From contig DEOR01000052.1 in the NCBI GenBank assembly GCA_002358345.1, positions 1 through 10,398 of the forward strand: a stretch of DNA of 10,398 bases. Reading direction: 5' to 3'. The notes under the pieces were generated by a model. The model searched no databases. It was given only the letters and a program-made list of their open reading frames with translations, and was not told the DNA's origin. How positions within the stretch are numbered: position 1 is the first letter of the stretch; the number at the start of each line of letters is the position of its first letter. This stretch comes from Proteobacteria bacterium UBA3413 (GTDB taxonomy: Bacteria; Pseudomonadota; Gammaproteobacteria; Magnimaribacterales; D2472). The position numbers and the translations under genes are program-made. Positions 1-6,494 of the stretch are shown here, piece by piece.

Positions 1-149
1 AAGCTATTCCATCAAATCTACTCTAGCGACATAAAAATTCTTTAACTCACACGGCCTATTATCTAATTTTGTAACTGTTAGATAGAGCAATGGCCAGATT
101 GGTTAAACGCCCATATGATTTATCCATGCGCATTTACAGCGGATAAAAT
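1..149. other. Left-edge non-coding stretch
   Basis: I see no supportable gene here. On the plus strand all three frames reach a stop within the first 45 bases, so at most a 14-residue tail of an upstream gene could be present, and it has no recognisable signature. On the minus strand the longest ATG-started frame is a 24-codon ORF without support. The stretch holds an inverted repeat (TATCTAA at 60-66 and TTAGATA at 78-84) and is otherwise unremarkable AT-rich DNA. Confidence 0.6.
60..84. repeat. Inverted repeat TATCTAA-N11-TTAGATA
   Basis: Two perfect 7-base inverted arms (60-66 and 78-84) are separated by 11 bases. No T-run follows on either side, so it does not look like a rho-independent terminator. 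The same TATCTA core recurs at 184-189, with a variant TATCTC at 192-197, close to the predicted start of transcription of the downstream regulator gene. It may therefore be an operator family. AT-rich chance similarity is a real alternative. Confidence 0.35.
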
Positions 150-178
150 CTGACAATTCTGTCAAATTTTTATAAAAT
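150..178 (+). promoter_or_regulatory. Predicted sigma70 promoter of the MarR-like regulator
   Basis: A -35 box CTGACA (150-155, five of six consensus bases) and a -10 box TAAAAT (173-178, five of six) are separated by an ideal 17-bp spacer. Transcription would begin near 185, leaving a leader of about 26 nt before the ATG at 211. An interrupted palindrome, TGACA-ATTC-TGTCA (151-164), overlaps the -35 box, and a direct repeat of GTTATCT (182-188, 190-196) lies at the predicted start site. Both are placed where a repressor could act. The boxes are seen directly; promoter activity and autoregulation are inferred. Confidence 0.6.
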
Positions 179-181
179 ATT

Positions 182-196
182 GTTATCTAGTTATCT
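182..196 (+). repeat. Tandem direct repeat GTTATCT at the predicted transcription start
   Basis: Two copies of GTTATCT (182-188 and 190-196) are separated by one base, giving an 8-bp period. They straddle the predicted transcription start of the regulator gene and share the TATCT core with the inverted repeat at 60-84. They could be a binding site for the encoded winged-helix protein, but MarR-type proteins usually bind inverted rather than direct repeats, so this is tentative. Confidence 0.3.
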
Positions 197-210
197 CAAG
201 AAAAATATTC

Positions 211-702
211 ATGGACCTACTTACTAAACTGGTTAGCGTGCAGACGATGGAGCTATTAATGCTTAAGGATCTTGCTCATAAAAATGCAGTGGTGTCTGAC
301 CCAGATAGTAGGTTTATTACCTTGGAAATATATAGGCGCCATCGCCTTGGCTTAAAGCCACTGGCACCAGGTGTAGTTTCCAAGAATCTGAATATTTCTT
401 TGCCAACTGCAATTAAATTAATTAATAACTTAATAGTCTTAGGATTTATTATCAAGCGAACAAATAAGGTTGATAAGAGATCGACTGATCTTATTGCAAC
501 AAACACTTTAATTGTTAGGATTGAGGACTACCTATCAACCATGCTCATAGGGATGAATGCCATTAAACTTATGAGGCTAACGGCCACAGAGAAAGATGAG
601 CTTAAGTCTATGATGAGCGGCGAGCCAAATTCAGCACCACTTTTTAAAGCCCTGAGTTCAAAATATTTAGCAAATTTAACTGCACTTTGGGACGAAAAAT
701 AG
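211..702 (+). CDS. MarR-like winged helix-turn-helix transcriptional regulator
   Basis: This is a 163-residue cytoplasmic protein with no signal peptide or membrane segment. Residues about 54-78 form a helix-turn-helix (core LNISLPTAIKLINNL) of the type in which a recognition helix is followed by a 'vLGfI' turn. Residues 80-96 form a charged wing containing the D-K-R element (VDKRSTDLI) that resembles the D-x-R wing of MarR-family proteins. Flanking helices (1-48 and 102-160) would form the dimerisation region. The ATG at 211 has a weak AAGAAA ribosome site and lies about 26 nt after a predicted start of transcription; an in-frame ATG at 247 is possible but would cut the first helix. The gene runs convergently towards gspM, so it does not share the gsp promoter, and its target is unknown. 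Family assignment rests on the wing pattern only; other winged-helix families remain possible. Confidence 0.7.
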   Translation: MDLLTKLVSVQTMELLMLKDLAHKNAVVSDPDSRFITLEIYRRHRLGLKPLAPGVVSKNLNISLPTAIKLINNLIVLGFIIKRTNKVDKRSTDLIATNTLIVRIEDYLSTMLIGMNAIKLMRLTATEKDELKSMMSGEPNSAPLFKALSSKYLANLTALWDEK

Positions 703-835
703 TCTGAAGTATTTTACTAACTTCAACTTAAGCGAAGCCTAAAACATTAAATATATTAAAAATCTTAGCAGCTTAAAACTAACAAGTTAGGAAACTATAT
801 GTAAAAATAATTGCAGTATATTTCTGAGAGTGCTG
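703..835. other. Convergent intergenic region without a clear terminator
   Basis: This stretch separates the stop codons of the regulator (+) and gspM (-). The only structures I find are a 6-bp hairpin, TGAAGT (705-710) with ACTTCA (720-725) and a 9-nt loop, and a tight CTAAC-AA-GTTAG palindrome (779-790). Neither is GC-rich nor followed by a clean U-tract in the right direction, so neither is a convincing rho-independent terminator. No ORF is supportable here. Confidence 0.5.
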
Positions 836-1315
836 TTAAGATTTTGGTTGCTTCAAATCAAGCACCACCTTTAACTCAAACTTATTTGTGGTGGGTGAAA
901 TTGATATTCTAAAGAGTGAGATAGAAGGATGGGCTGAGATAGCATTTAAAAATTGGGAAATATTACCAATAGAGTTATCAGAAAAATAGATAGAGTTCTG
1001 TTCATTTTCTTTGACCAGCCTATAGTTTACTAGACCAAACTCAGCAGACTTTATAAGCAAAAATTCAGCGGGATTTTGCGAATCCAATGCAAGTTGTCGC
1101 GAGCTGACAAATGATTGAATTCTTTCTGCTTGTCTGAGAACATAATTGAACTCAATTTTTTTAACCGCCAGGGTTTGTTGGTTCTGACCTATAGAACCTA
1201 AAACATTAGAAAAAAATAAACTTAATAGGCCTATCATCAAAACAGTTAACAGAATTTTTACAATAAATTGCTCTCGAGACTGCAAGGATTTCCAGGAAGA
1301 AAATATTTTATCCAC
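836..1315 (-). CDS. gspM: Type II secretion system inner-membrane platform protein GspM
   Basis: GspM is a bitopic inner-membrane protein of the T2SS assembly platform that partners GspL and stabilises the GspE-GspL-GspF complex. The 159-residue product fits the family size. It has a short cytoplasmic N-terminus (1-17, containing the W-x-S-L-x-x-R-E-Q pattern typical of the family), one transmembrane helix (about 18-36), a helical linker with Q/K/E-rich sequence, and a small C-terminal periplasmic alpha/beta domain (about 85-155). The start is GTG, overlapping the gspL stop by 8 nt, with TTAGG placed 7 nt upstream; no in-frame ATG lies before the membrane helix. It is the last gene of the operon. 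No gspN follows; instead a convergent regulator gene is found. Sequence conservation of GspM is low, so position in the operon carries much of the assignment. Confidence 0.93.
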   Translation of the reverse strand: MDKIFSSWKSLQSREQFIVKILLTVLMIGLLSLFFSNVLGSIGQNQQTLAVKKIEFNYVLRQAERIQSFVSSRQLALDSQNPAEFLLIKSAEFGLVNYRLVKENEQNSIYFSDNSIGNISQFLNAISAHPSISLFRISISPTTNKFELKVVLDLKQPKS

Positions 1316-2489
1316 TGTTATACCTAATAATTAGGCTCCCGAAAAAAGAATTATCATTTTCAATCAAACCGCTGTCATCAACTGCTAGTGAGTATTGCGT
1401 TAGAGCCTCTTGAATCACGGCAAGCTTTAACTTAGATAGGCTTTCAATGCTAAGGGTAATGGTTTGCTGGGTAAGGTCTATCTCAATGATCTTAAAGGCG
1501 GGATCGTTGAGCTTATCAAGATATGTTAGAAGGTATAGCTCATCCGCGGAGCTCACCGCGCCCATGGTCTCCTCGGGTATGTTTTTAGATAGCTCATCAA
1601 TCTGACTTTTAGCGTTAACTAATTTCTTGAAACTTGGGTTCAGTTGCTTGAAAATTTGGACTGTTTGCTCGTTATAGGAGCTAGCGTAAGATTGCAATAA
1701 ATAATTCGAGAGCAAGGGCGCAATAAATATGGTGATGCATGCAGCAGCAAAGAGAGTGAAATCTCGCTTGGTAATATTCATCTGTGATTTTAAATAATCT
1801 AATGAAAATTGTCTTTTAAAAAAATTTAAATCATATGTTCTGTGAGAGCTCAAAAAATTTATATGAAATTGGCTCAGGGCTTGGATCTTTTTGCTGGCCT
1901 CAAAGATTTCAGGCACTGGAATATTATCTGCCGTGGCAAAGCTATTGATTAATGCTAAGTCAAATTTACTCTCCTCTAAAGAAGCATAAAATTGTTGAAA
2001 TGATCCATGGTCACCTGAGAATCCTGAGCCATCACCGCAGGCTAAGCAAAATCCATTTGTATTAAATAATACCGTGGGCTGATCAAGACCAAATAATAAA
2101 TGCTCGGGCAAGAAAGTAAACTCGCCTTTTAAAGCATTAAAATCCTTATTAATATCTGCAAGAAGGCTGGCATCAATCCAGGCTGCCATGGATAGTGACG
2201 GATCATATACAAAATGTAGCGCCGAAACATCGCTAATAATAGAATCCTCTATTGCATTCACGATATTTGCTTGGAGCGCCTCATTTTTTAAGCCCAGCTC
2301 ATTGTTGAAGTGGTGAGATCCAAAAAGCTGAGACGGCAGAAACACGATGCACTTAGAATCCTCTGGCAGGTGTGACTGGAGTTGCACTAAATCAATGGCA
2401 AGGTTTTTAACTAGTGCATTATGCTCATAGTGATAAAGGTCAAGGCTGACTAAATCAAGGTCATGGAAATGTATAATTGAATTACGCAT
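1308..2489 (-). CDS. gspL: Type II secretion system protein GspL (cytoplasmic actin-like/periplasmic ferredoxin-like platform protein)
   Basis: GspL recruits the GspE ATPase to the inner membrane and couples it to GspM, GspC and the pseudopilus. The 393-residue length is normal. Residues 1 to about 230 form the cytoplasmic actin-like-fold region that in characterised systems binds the N-terminal domain of GspE. One transmembrane helix lies at about 244-265 (preceded by basic K241/R242). The periplasmic part has a helical/coiled segment (about 270-305) and a C-terminal ferredoxin-like domain (about 312-390), the surface that pairs with GspM. Start: ATG three bases after the gspK stop, with no evident Shine-Dalgarno sequence, so translational coupling is likely. 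The end overlaps gspM by 8 nt. Assignment rests on architecture, length and exact operon position; primary-sequence similarity within this family is generally weak. Confidence 0.94.
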   Translation of the reverse strand: MRNSIIHFHDLDLVSLDLYHYEHNALVKNLAIDLVQLQSHLPEDSKCIVFLPSQLFGSHHFNNELGLKNEALQANIVNAIEDSIISDVSALHFVYDPSLSMAAWIDASLLADINKDFNALKGEFTFLPEHLLFGLDQPTVLFNTNGFCLACGDGSGFSGDHGSFQQFYASLEESKFDLALINSFATADNIPVPEIFEASKKIQALSQFHINFLSSHRTYDLNFFKRQFSLDYLKSQMNITKRDFTLFAAACITIFIAPLLSNYLLQSYASSYNEQTVQIFKQLNPSFKKLVNAKSQIDELSKNIPEETMGAVSSADELYLLTYLDKLNDPAFKIIEIDLTQQTITLSIESLSKLKLAVIQEALTQYSLAVDDSGLIENDNSFFGSLIIRYNSG

Positions 2490-2492
2490 CTG

Positions 2493-3449
2493 CTATAAAT
2501 TAAAGTTCCTATTTAATACCTTTGATTGATTTGAGAGATCTAATATAACAAGAGTTTCTAGTTCAGAGAAAATATTTTCATCTTGAAGTCGAGAGTATAA
2601 TTGGAATGTACGAGAATTAGTACTTAGTACTTGACGGGGATAATCAATAGAATCTGGAAATTTTTTTATAAAAGTAGCTATATCATCATAGCCTTCCTCG
2701 GGCACATCGATTATTTGATTTGCAATGTAATCTATATTATTTTCTGAAAAAAATGCTGCTACTAACATGGCGTGATTAGAGCTTAGGGTATTAATATTAA
2801 TATTCTGGTGATTGGAATATGGAAGAATGCACATCCCCTCTGTCAAGTCATAAAAATCTAATTGAGACACGATTGGTAAAACCTTAATCTCAGATAATTG
2901 AGCAAAAAGTCTTTTCGAGGTAAATTGCTTAATTGAGCTTGCGGGGCCATTGTAATAGTAATTCTCAGCGCCATAATTTCTAGGTTGATTGTCCTTATCA
3001 ACCCAATCAATTAGCTGATCAACAAATGATTCAATCTTTATTTCCTCAATAAGTTTGAGCCTTAAGAAACGCTCTAACCATTCCTTCTGAGAGTTATTCA
3101 CTTGGTACTGACTTTGTTTTGGAGTGAATAGGCTATTGAGGTTAAAGCAATTAGTGGCGTCCTTGACTACAATCTCAAGGTTCTTTGGTCCTACCTGATA
3201 ATACATAGGGTTGGTTAATAAAGGGTCTACGGACCGTAATTTAAGATTGTATGCATTCATTTCTTGTTGCAGCCTTTTTATGGCTTGCGCCTCTATGCTA
3301 ACTAGCAGTTGGCGACTGGTATTAGAAAAATCTACATAGGCTTCTCTTTGCAAAGAGAGCATGAACACCTTGCTAATTTGTGTGCTGATTACTGACATAA
3401 TCATGATGACTAAAAGGGTTGTGATAAGAATAACGCCTGGCTTATTCAT
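2493..3449 (-). CDS. gspK: Type II secretion minor pseudopilin GspK
   Basis: GspK is the large minor pseudopilin that, with GspI and GspJ, forms the tip initiating pseudopilus assembly in the inner membrane and periplasm. The product has 318 residues, normal for GspK. It carries a five-residue prepilin leader ending in KPG, followed by V at +1 and a hydrophobic helix (6-30). Position +5 is T rather than the E of other pseudopilins, which is the hallmark of GspK. Family motifs are visible: DATNCFNLNSL (97-107), LIDWVDKDNQPRNYGAE (146-162) and ININTLS (217-223). C101 and C207 could form a disulfide (inference). The ATG overlaps the gspJ stop by 8 nt and has no obvious Shine-Dalgarno sequence, suggesting coupled translation. 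Processing requires a prepilin peptidase not encoded in this window. Confidence 0.97.
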   Translation of the reverse strand: MNKPGVILITTLLVIMIMSVISTQISKVFMLSLQREAYVDFSNTSRQLLVSIEAQAIKRLQQEMNAYNLKLRSVDPLLTNPMYYQVGPKNLEIVVKDATNCFNLNSLFTPKQSQYQVNNSQKEWLERFLRLKLIEEIKIESFVDQLIDWVDKDNQPRNYGAENYYYNGPASSIKQFTSKRLFAQLSEIKVLPIVSQLDFYDLTEGMCILPYSNHQNININTLSSNHAMLVAAFFSENNIDYIANQIIDVPEEGYDDIATFIKKFPDSIDYPRQVLSTNSRTFQLYSRLQDENIFSELETLVILDLSNQSKVLNRNFNL

Positions 3450-4053
3450 AAACTAATGGTAAGGGGTGAGGTATGATCCAGGTGAAGGTTTCACTGGTAT
3501 CTTTTTCTAAAAAAATTTTTATTAACGAAGGTATTTTTCTTGCTGTAATCTCATTTTGAGGCCAGGTAAAATACCAATTACTTCCGTCTGAAAATTCTAT
3601 CTGAGCATATGTGATGTCTGACATTAATGGCGTTTCAATGAATGCCTCTGGTTCCGAGGGATTAGATGCAAAAAATTGCCTTCTAATAAAATTATTATCT
3701 TTTACAAGGTATTCTACTCTGGCAAGCATTTGATCTTTTGCCTCTCCGTGCCCTATTTTAGCTGTAAATGCAAAGCCATTCGAGCCAATCTCACCTCGAA
3801 AGGTGGCATTCTCAATAACTCCATCAAAGGTCATCATAGGAACATTGATCGCATTGGCGATATCAGTTCTCAGGGCATTGGAGAGTAAATTAATTTCTAA
3901 GATTTCTTTTGATTTGAGTGAAACAATTTCCCTTGATTGAATTGAGGATTGTAAAAAACTAGAAGTAATAATTGTAATGATGCTCAGGATTACAATGGAG
4001 ATGAGGACCTCGATCAAAGTGAACCCTGGATTAAAAAAATTATTTTTTTTCAA
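3442..4053 (-). CDS. gspJ: Type II secretion minor pseudopilin GspJ
   Basis: GspJ is a minor pseudopilin of the GspI-J-K tip complex. The 203-residue product has a ten-residue leader with two lysines ending in NPG, then the class III signal FTLIEVLISIVILSI with E at +5 and a hydrophobic helix to about residue 35. The rest is a beta-rich periplasmic domain with aromatic-rich strands (e.g. SNWYFTWP, about 157-164). The start must be TTG at 4053: an in-frame stop lies three codons upstream, and no ATG, GTG or other TTG occurs before the cleavage motif. The first 14 nt overlap the end of gspI, and the leader is encoded across an A8/T7 homopolymer palindrome. The weak start and lack of a strong ribosome site fit low expression of a minor pseudopilin and dependence on gspI translation. 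Confidence 0.96.
   Translation of the reverse strand: MKKNNFFNPGFTLIEVLISIVILSIITIITSSFLQSSIQSREIVSLKSKEILEINLLSNALRTDIANAINVPMMTFDGVIENATFRGEIGSNGFAFTAKIGHGEAKDQMLARVEYLVKDNNFIRRQFFASNPSEPEAFIETPLMSDITYAQIEFSDGSNWYFTWPQNEITARKIPSLIKIFLEKDTSETFTWIIPHPLPLVYE
4033..4050 (-). repeat. A8/T7 homopolymer palindrome at the gspI/gspJ junction
   Basis: Read on the minus strand, eight A residues (4050-4043), then TAA (the gspI stop, 4042-4040), then seven T residues (4039-4033) form an A7/T7 hairpin-capable palindrome. It covers the last codons of gspI and codons 2-7 of gspJ. Long A and T runs are sites where RNA polymerase or ribosomes can slip. Loss of one A from the transcript would join the gspI frame to the gspJ frame. 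The sequence is seen directly; any slippage is inference. Confidence 0.55.
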
Positions 4054-4393
4054 TGAAGGTGCTCAGTTGATAGATGGGAGAATCTTTGGTCACGCCTACA
4101 TAAATATTTAATTGATTGAATTCTTTTGATGTGCTGATAATTTCTTCTGACCAGAAGAAATTCTTTCCCCCAAACTCAGACTCTCCAAATCTCTGCGATG
4201 TACCAAGAAATGGTTCAAGCGTTTGAATCAGGGCCAATCGATTTGTTGCTATTTCTCTGGCATAAGTTCTATTCTCTATTAAGTAAACTGACAGAGTGGT
4301 TGAGCTTATAAATTGAAATACCGCTGTTACGGCAACACTCAGTATCAGTAATGCAACGCCAACCTCGAGCAGGCTAAATCCCTTTTTATTCAT
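4040..4393 (-). CDS. gspI: Type II secretion minor pseudopilin GspI
   Basis: GspI nucleates the GspI-J-K pseudopilus tip. The 117-residue product is of normal size for the family. It begins with a short basic leader, MNKKG, cleaved before F6. The N-methylation segment FSLLEVGVALLILSVAV follows, with E at +5 and a hydrophobic helix to about residue 28. The remainder is a small periplasmic domain with an R-x-x-A-x-E-I-A-x-N-R-L segment (about 42-53), typical of GspI. ATG overlaps the gspH stop (ATGA, 4 nt), the classic coupling arrangement, and no Shine-Dalgarno sequence is apparent. The 3' end overlaps gspJ by 14 nt and terminates directly after a run of eight A bases. Cleavage and methylation need a GspO/PilD peptidase from elsewhere in the genome. 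Confidence 0.96.
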   Translation of the reverse strand: MNKKGFSLLEVGVALLILSVAVTAVFQFISSTTLSVYLIENRTYAREIATNRLALIQTLEPFLGTSQRFGESEFGGKNFFWSEEIISTSKEFNQLNIYVGVTKDSPIYQLSTFIEKK

Positions 4394-4878
4394 TCTAGAT
4401 TTTTAAAGGTAATTTGTGAGAATTGATCGATCAGCAAGACCATTGCAACATCTTGATTATAAAATTCAATCGAGGCTCCACTAGACCTTCCAATTGGATC
4501 AAAGGTAACAAAGGGGTCGCTTCTTTCATCGTTAATGGTAAATGGGGTGTCTGTAGAATCTTTAAAAACAACATCAAGATTAATAATTGGAAAAAGGTCT
4601 TCGTCTAAGTCTAGGTGATGCCACTCATTGCGCTGAAAGACCTGGGCTGATTGCTCCTGATTACCGATAAACCAAGCCACTTTCTTTTTTTTCAAGGCAC
4701 TTTCTTCGCTCAAGAATTGTAGAAAGTTCTCGTATGTGGGAATATTATCAGCATCATATCTATCTAAGAAACTTGAATTAGTGAGCACTATCGTGGAAGT
4801 TAAGGCGATCAAGGCAATGACCATCATAAGCTCTAATAAAGTAAAGCCAGGAAGAGTTTTCAAAATTCGCTGAGCCAA
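4390..4878 (-). CDS. gspH: Type II secretion minor pseudopilin GspH
   Basis: GspH is a minor pseudopilin thought to join the GspI-J-K tip to the GspG shaft. The class III signal LPG|FTLLELMMVIALIAL is clear, with E at +5 and a hydrophobic helix, followed by a beta-rich periplasmic domain. No ATG precedes the cleavage site. Two TTG codons are possible: 4878, giving 162 residues, an 11-residue leader MAQRILKTLPG and a 19-nt overlap with gspG; or 4863, giving 157 residues, a six-residue leader MKTLPG and a TTGA overlap with the gspG stop. The shorter leader resembles those of the other pseudopilins here (5-10 residues) and the stop-start overlap suggests coupling; the upstream AGGAAA sits too close to the first TTG to be ideal. 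I report the longer frame but consider the 4863 start about equally likely. Confidence 0.94.
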   Translation of the reverse strand: MAQRILKTLPGFTLLELMMVIALIALTSTIVLTNSSFLDRYDADNIPTYENFLQFLSEESALKKKKVAWFIGNQEQSAQVFQRNEWHHLDLDEDLFPIINLDVVFKDSTDTPFTINDERSDPFVTFDPIGRSSGASIEFYNQDVAMVLLIDQFSQITFKNLE

Positions 4879-5294
4879 TTTCCTATGTCACCGTTCTCGC
4901 CAACGCCCCCCTCAATTCCATCTGCCCCAAGGGTGTAAAGATCATAATTTTTAGATTTTTCTCCTGGCTGCAGATAAAGGTATTCCTTACCCCAGGGGTC
5001 GACTGGAAGTGAATTAATGTATCCATCTAGAGGATATAGAAATGGTCGCTTAAGATCAGTGGGAGGATTAATTAATGCTTCTATGCCCTGATCAGTAGTT
5101 GGGTAAGATAGTTCATTGAACTTATATAGCTCAAGGGCTTTGGCGATCTGCGAGATATCTGCTCTCGATTTTTCTATATTTGCTCTTTGAAGAAATGGCG
5201 CAACGTTGACGACAACAATGGTGACTAAAATGCCCATGATCACTATAGCAGCCATCAATTCTATCAAAGTAAAGCCTGGTTTAGTCGTCTTCAT
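4860..5294 (-). CDS. gspG: Type II secretion major pseudopilin GspG
   Basis: GspG is the main subunit of the periplasmic pseudopilus that acts as the piston of the T2SS. The 144-residue product shows a leader MKTTKPG, cleavage before F8, E at +5 (E12), a hydrophobic helix to about residue 30, and the conserved GspG periplasmic domain with YPTTDQGIEAL (64-74), LPVDPWGKEY (96-105) and YDLYTLGADG (117-126). The acidic C-terminal loop DGIEGGVGENGDIGNW (125-140) corresponds to the family's calcium-binding site, known to stabilise the fold. ATG lies 3 nt after gspF, with AGGA six bases upstream, the best ribosome site of the operon. That agrees with the need for many more copies of this subunit than of the minor pseudopilins. 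The end overlaps gspH. Confidence 0.98.
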   Translation of the reverse strand: MKTTKPGFTLIELMAAIVIMGILVTIVVVNVAPFLQRANIEKSRADISQIAKALELYKFNELSYPTTDQGIEALINPPTDLKRPFLYPLDGYINSLPVDPWGKEYLYLQPGEKSKNYDLYTLGADGIEGGVGENGDIGNWLSEF

Positions 5295-5297
5295 GAT

Positions 5298-6494
5298 TTA
5301 TCCTAGTGATATTGTGTTCATTTCCATTATAGGGATTAAGATCGCCAAAACAATTACCAAGATCATTCCTCCCATAAATATAATAATCAAGGGCTCGAGC
5401 AAAGCTAAAACTGTGGACCGTTTATTTTCAATTTCTTGCTTCATATATTGCGTGACTTTTTCAAACATAAAAACAAGATTGCCAGATTTATAACCGCTTG
5501 AAAGTAGCTGGATAAAAAGTGAAGGAAATATCTTGGCCGCTTTTAAAGATAAAATAAAATCCTTTCCTTCCATCAAATCATTTCGTGACTTGTTAATTAA
5601 GCTGGCAATATATTTGTTGCCAATGATGGGTTGAGCCTGTTCCATAGCCATATCTAAGTTCAAACCTGACTTCATCATCAGGTGCATAATGCTTGAAAAC
5701 CTCTCGACCTCAGTATTTAAAAAGAAATTGCCGAGCAGGGGAACTTGTAAAAATTTTTGATGCATTTTAATTGCAGTTACTGGGTTTTGATTAAGTTTTT
5801 GGTATGTGAAATACAAAGCAGTTCCAATCAAGAATATGATGGTTAATATTAAAAAAGAATAATTAGACAGGGTCATTAAAGCTCTGGTTAAAAATGGCAA
5901 TGTAGCACCCGCTCGAACAAATTGATCGACTATTTGAGGCATGACAAATGTTAAGAGCCCAAACACAACGCCAATAGAAAATACCATTAATAATGCTGGG
6001 TATGTCATGGCTGTAATCACTTGCTGTCTAATTTGAGCAGATTCTTCAAGATAATCTGCAAGATTGTTGAATGCAGAGCTTAAATTTCCCGAGGCATCCC
6101 CCGCCGATATTAGTGAGCAAAAGGTTTGATCAAAAATATTGGGGAAGGAGGATAAAGCAATATCAATTCTTTTGCCTTGAAGCACCTCGTCCCGAACAGA
6201 ATGAAGGGCAGATGACAAAATTTTATTGTCTACTTCCTTCGCTATGGCTTGAAGCGTTTCATCAAGCGTCACCCCTGAATCCAGCAAAGTTGATATTTGG
6301 CGAGTAGCAAATAATAAATCTTTATGGTTTATTTTTGAGGTCTTAGATTTCTTGGTATTTGTAAGGTGGACTTTTAAGGGTGTTAAATTCATCGCTTTAA
6401 CAATTTGTCTTGCCTCTCTTTCAGATTGAGCATCAAGGATGCCGCTCGCTTTCTTGCCGGTAAGATCTAAAGCAGAATACTTATAAGTCGACAT
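5298..6494 (-). CDS. gspF: Type II secretion inner-membrane platform protein GspF
   Basis: GspF is the polytopic inner-membrane protein at the centre of the T2SS platform, thought to transmit GspE motion to pseudopilin assembly. The 398-residue length is typical. The opening YKYSALDLTGKKASGILDA (4-22) is the family's N-terminal signature. Two repeated GspF/T2SSF domains follow (about 60-183 and 265-388). Each contains the F-x-R/RF-x-S-I-L-x-SG-L-D pattern: TRQISTLLDSGVTLDETL (64-81) and ERFSSIMHLMMKSGLNLDMA (264-283). Predicted membrane helices lie at about 168-188, 213-230 and 368-390. ATG overlaps the end of gspE by 14 nt with no clear ribosome site, implying coupling. The end is 3 nt before gspG. 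Homologues serve type IV pili (PilC), but the gspE-F-G context settles the role here. Confidence 0.98.
   Translation of the reverse strand: MSTYKYSALDLTGKKASGILDAQSEREARQIVKAMNLTPLKVHLTNTKKSKTSKINHKDLLFATRQISTLLDSGVTLDETLQAIAKEVDNKILSSALHSVRDEVLQGKRIDIALSSFPNIFDQTFCSLISAGDASGNLSSAFNNLADYLEESAQIRQQVITAMTYPALLMVFSIGVVFGLLTFVMPQIVDQFVRAGATLPFLTRALMTLSNYSFLILTIIFLIGTALYFTYQKLNQNPVTAIKMHQKFLQVPLLGNFFLNTEVERFSSIMHLMMKSGLNLDMAMEQAQPIIGNKYIASLINKSRNDLMEGKDFILSLKAAKIFPSLFIQLLSSGYKSGNLVFMFEKVTQYMKQEIENKRSTVLALLEPLIIIFMGGMILVIVLAILIPIMEMNTISLG
5301..5308 (-). promoter_or_regulatory. Ribosome binding site of gspG
   Basis: On the minus strand TAGGA lies six bases before the gspG ATG (5294), just inside the 3' end of gspF. 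It is the clearest Shine-Dalgarno match in the operon; gspC, gspF, gspI, gspK and gspL have no recognisable one. This would favour higher translation of the major pseudopilin. The motif is seen; its strength is inferred. Confidence 0.55.

Noticed and set aside
1..45. Possible tail of an upstream plus-strand gene
   Set aside because: All frames close within 45 bases and the 7-14 residue remnants carry no family signature. It cannot be told from chance.
107..133. Short minus-strand ORF (24 codons) and the ATGCGCAT palindrome at 126-133 in the left edge
   Set aside because: The ORF is too short, has no ribosome site and its product resembles nothing known. The 8-bp palindrome is isolated and expected by chance.
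160..165. Perfect TTGACA on the minus strand as a divergent promoter
   Set aside because: No -10-like hexamer lies at 16-18 bp spacing on that strand (the nearest TGTAAA is about 21 bp away) and there is no minus-strand gene to serve.
705..790. Small hairpins between the regulator and gspM as terminators
   Set aside because: Arms are only 5-6 bp, AT-rich, with either a 2-nt or 9-nt loop and no U-tract in the correct place.
5206..6307. Plus-strand open frames opposite gspF/gspG (5206-5493, 6071-6307)
   Set aside because: They are antisense to confidently assigned genes and have low-complexity or cysteine/proline-odd translations. No independent support.
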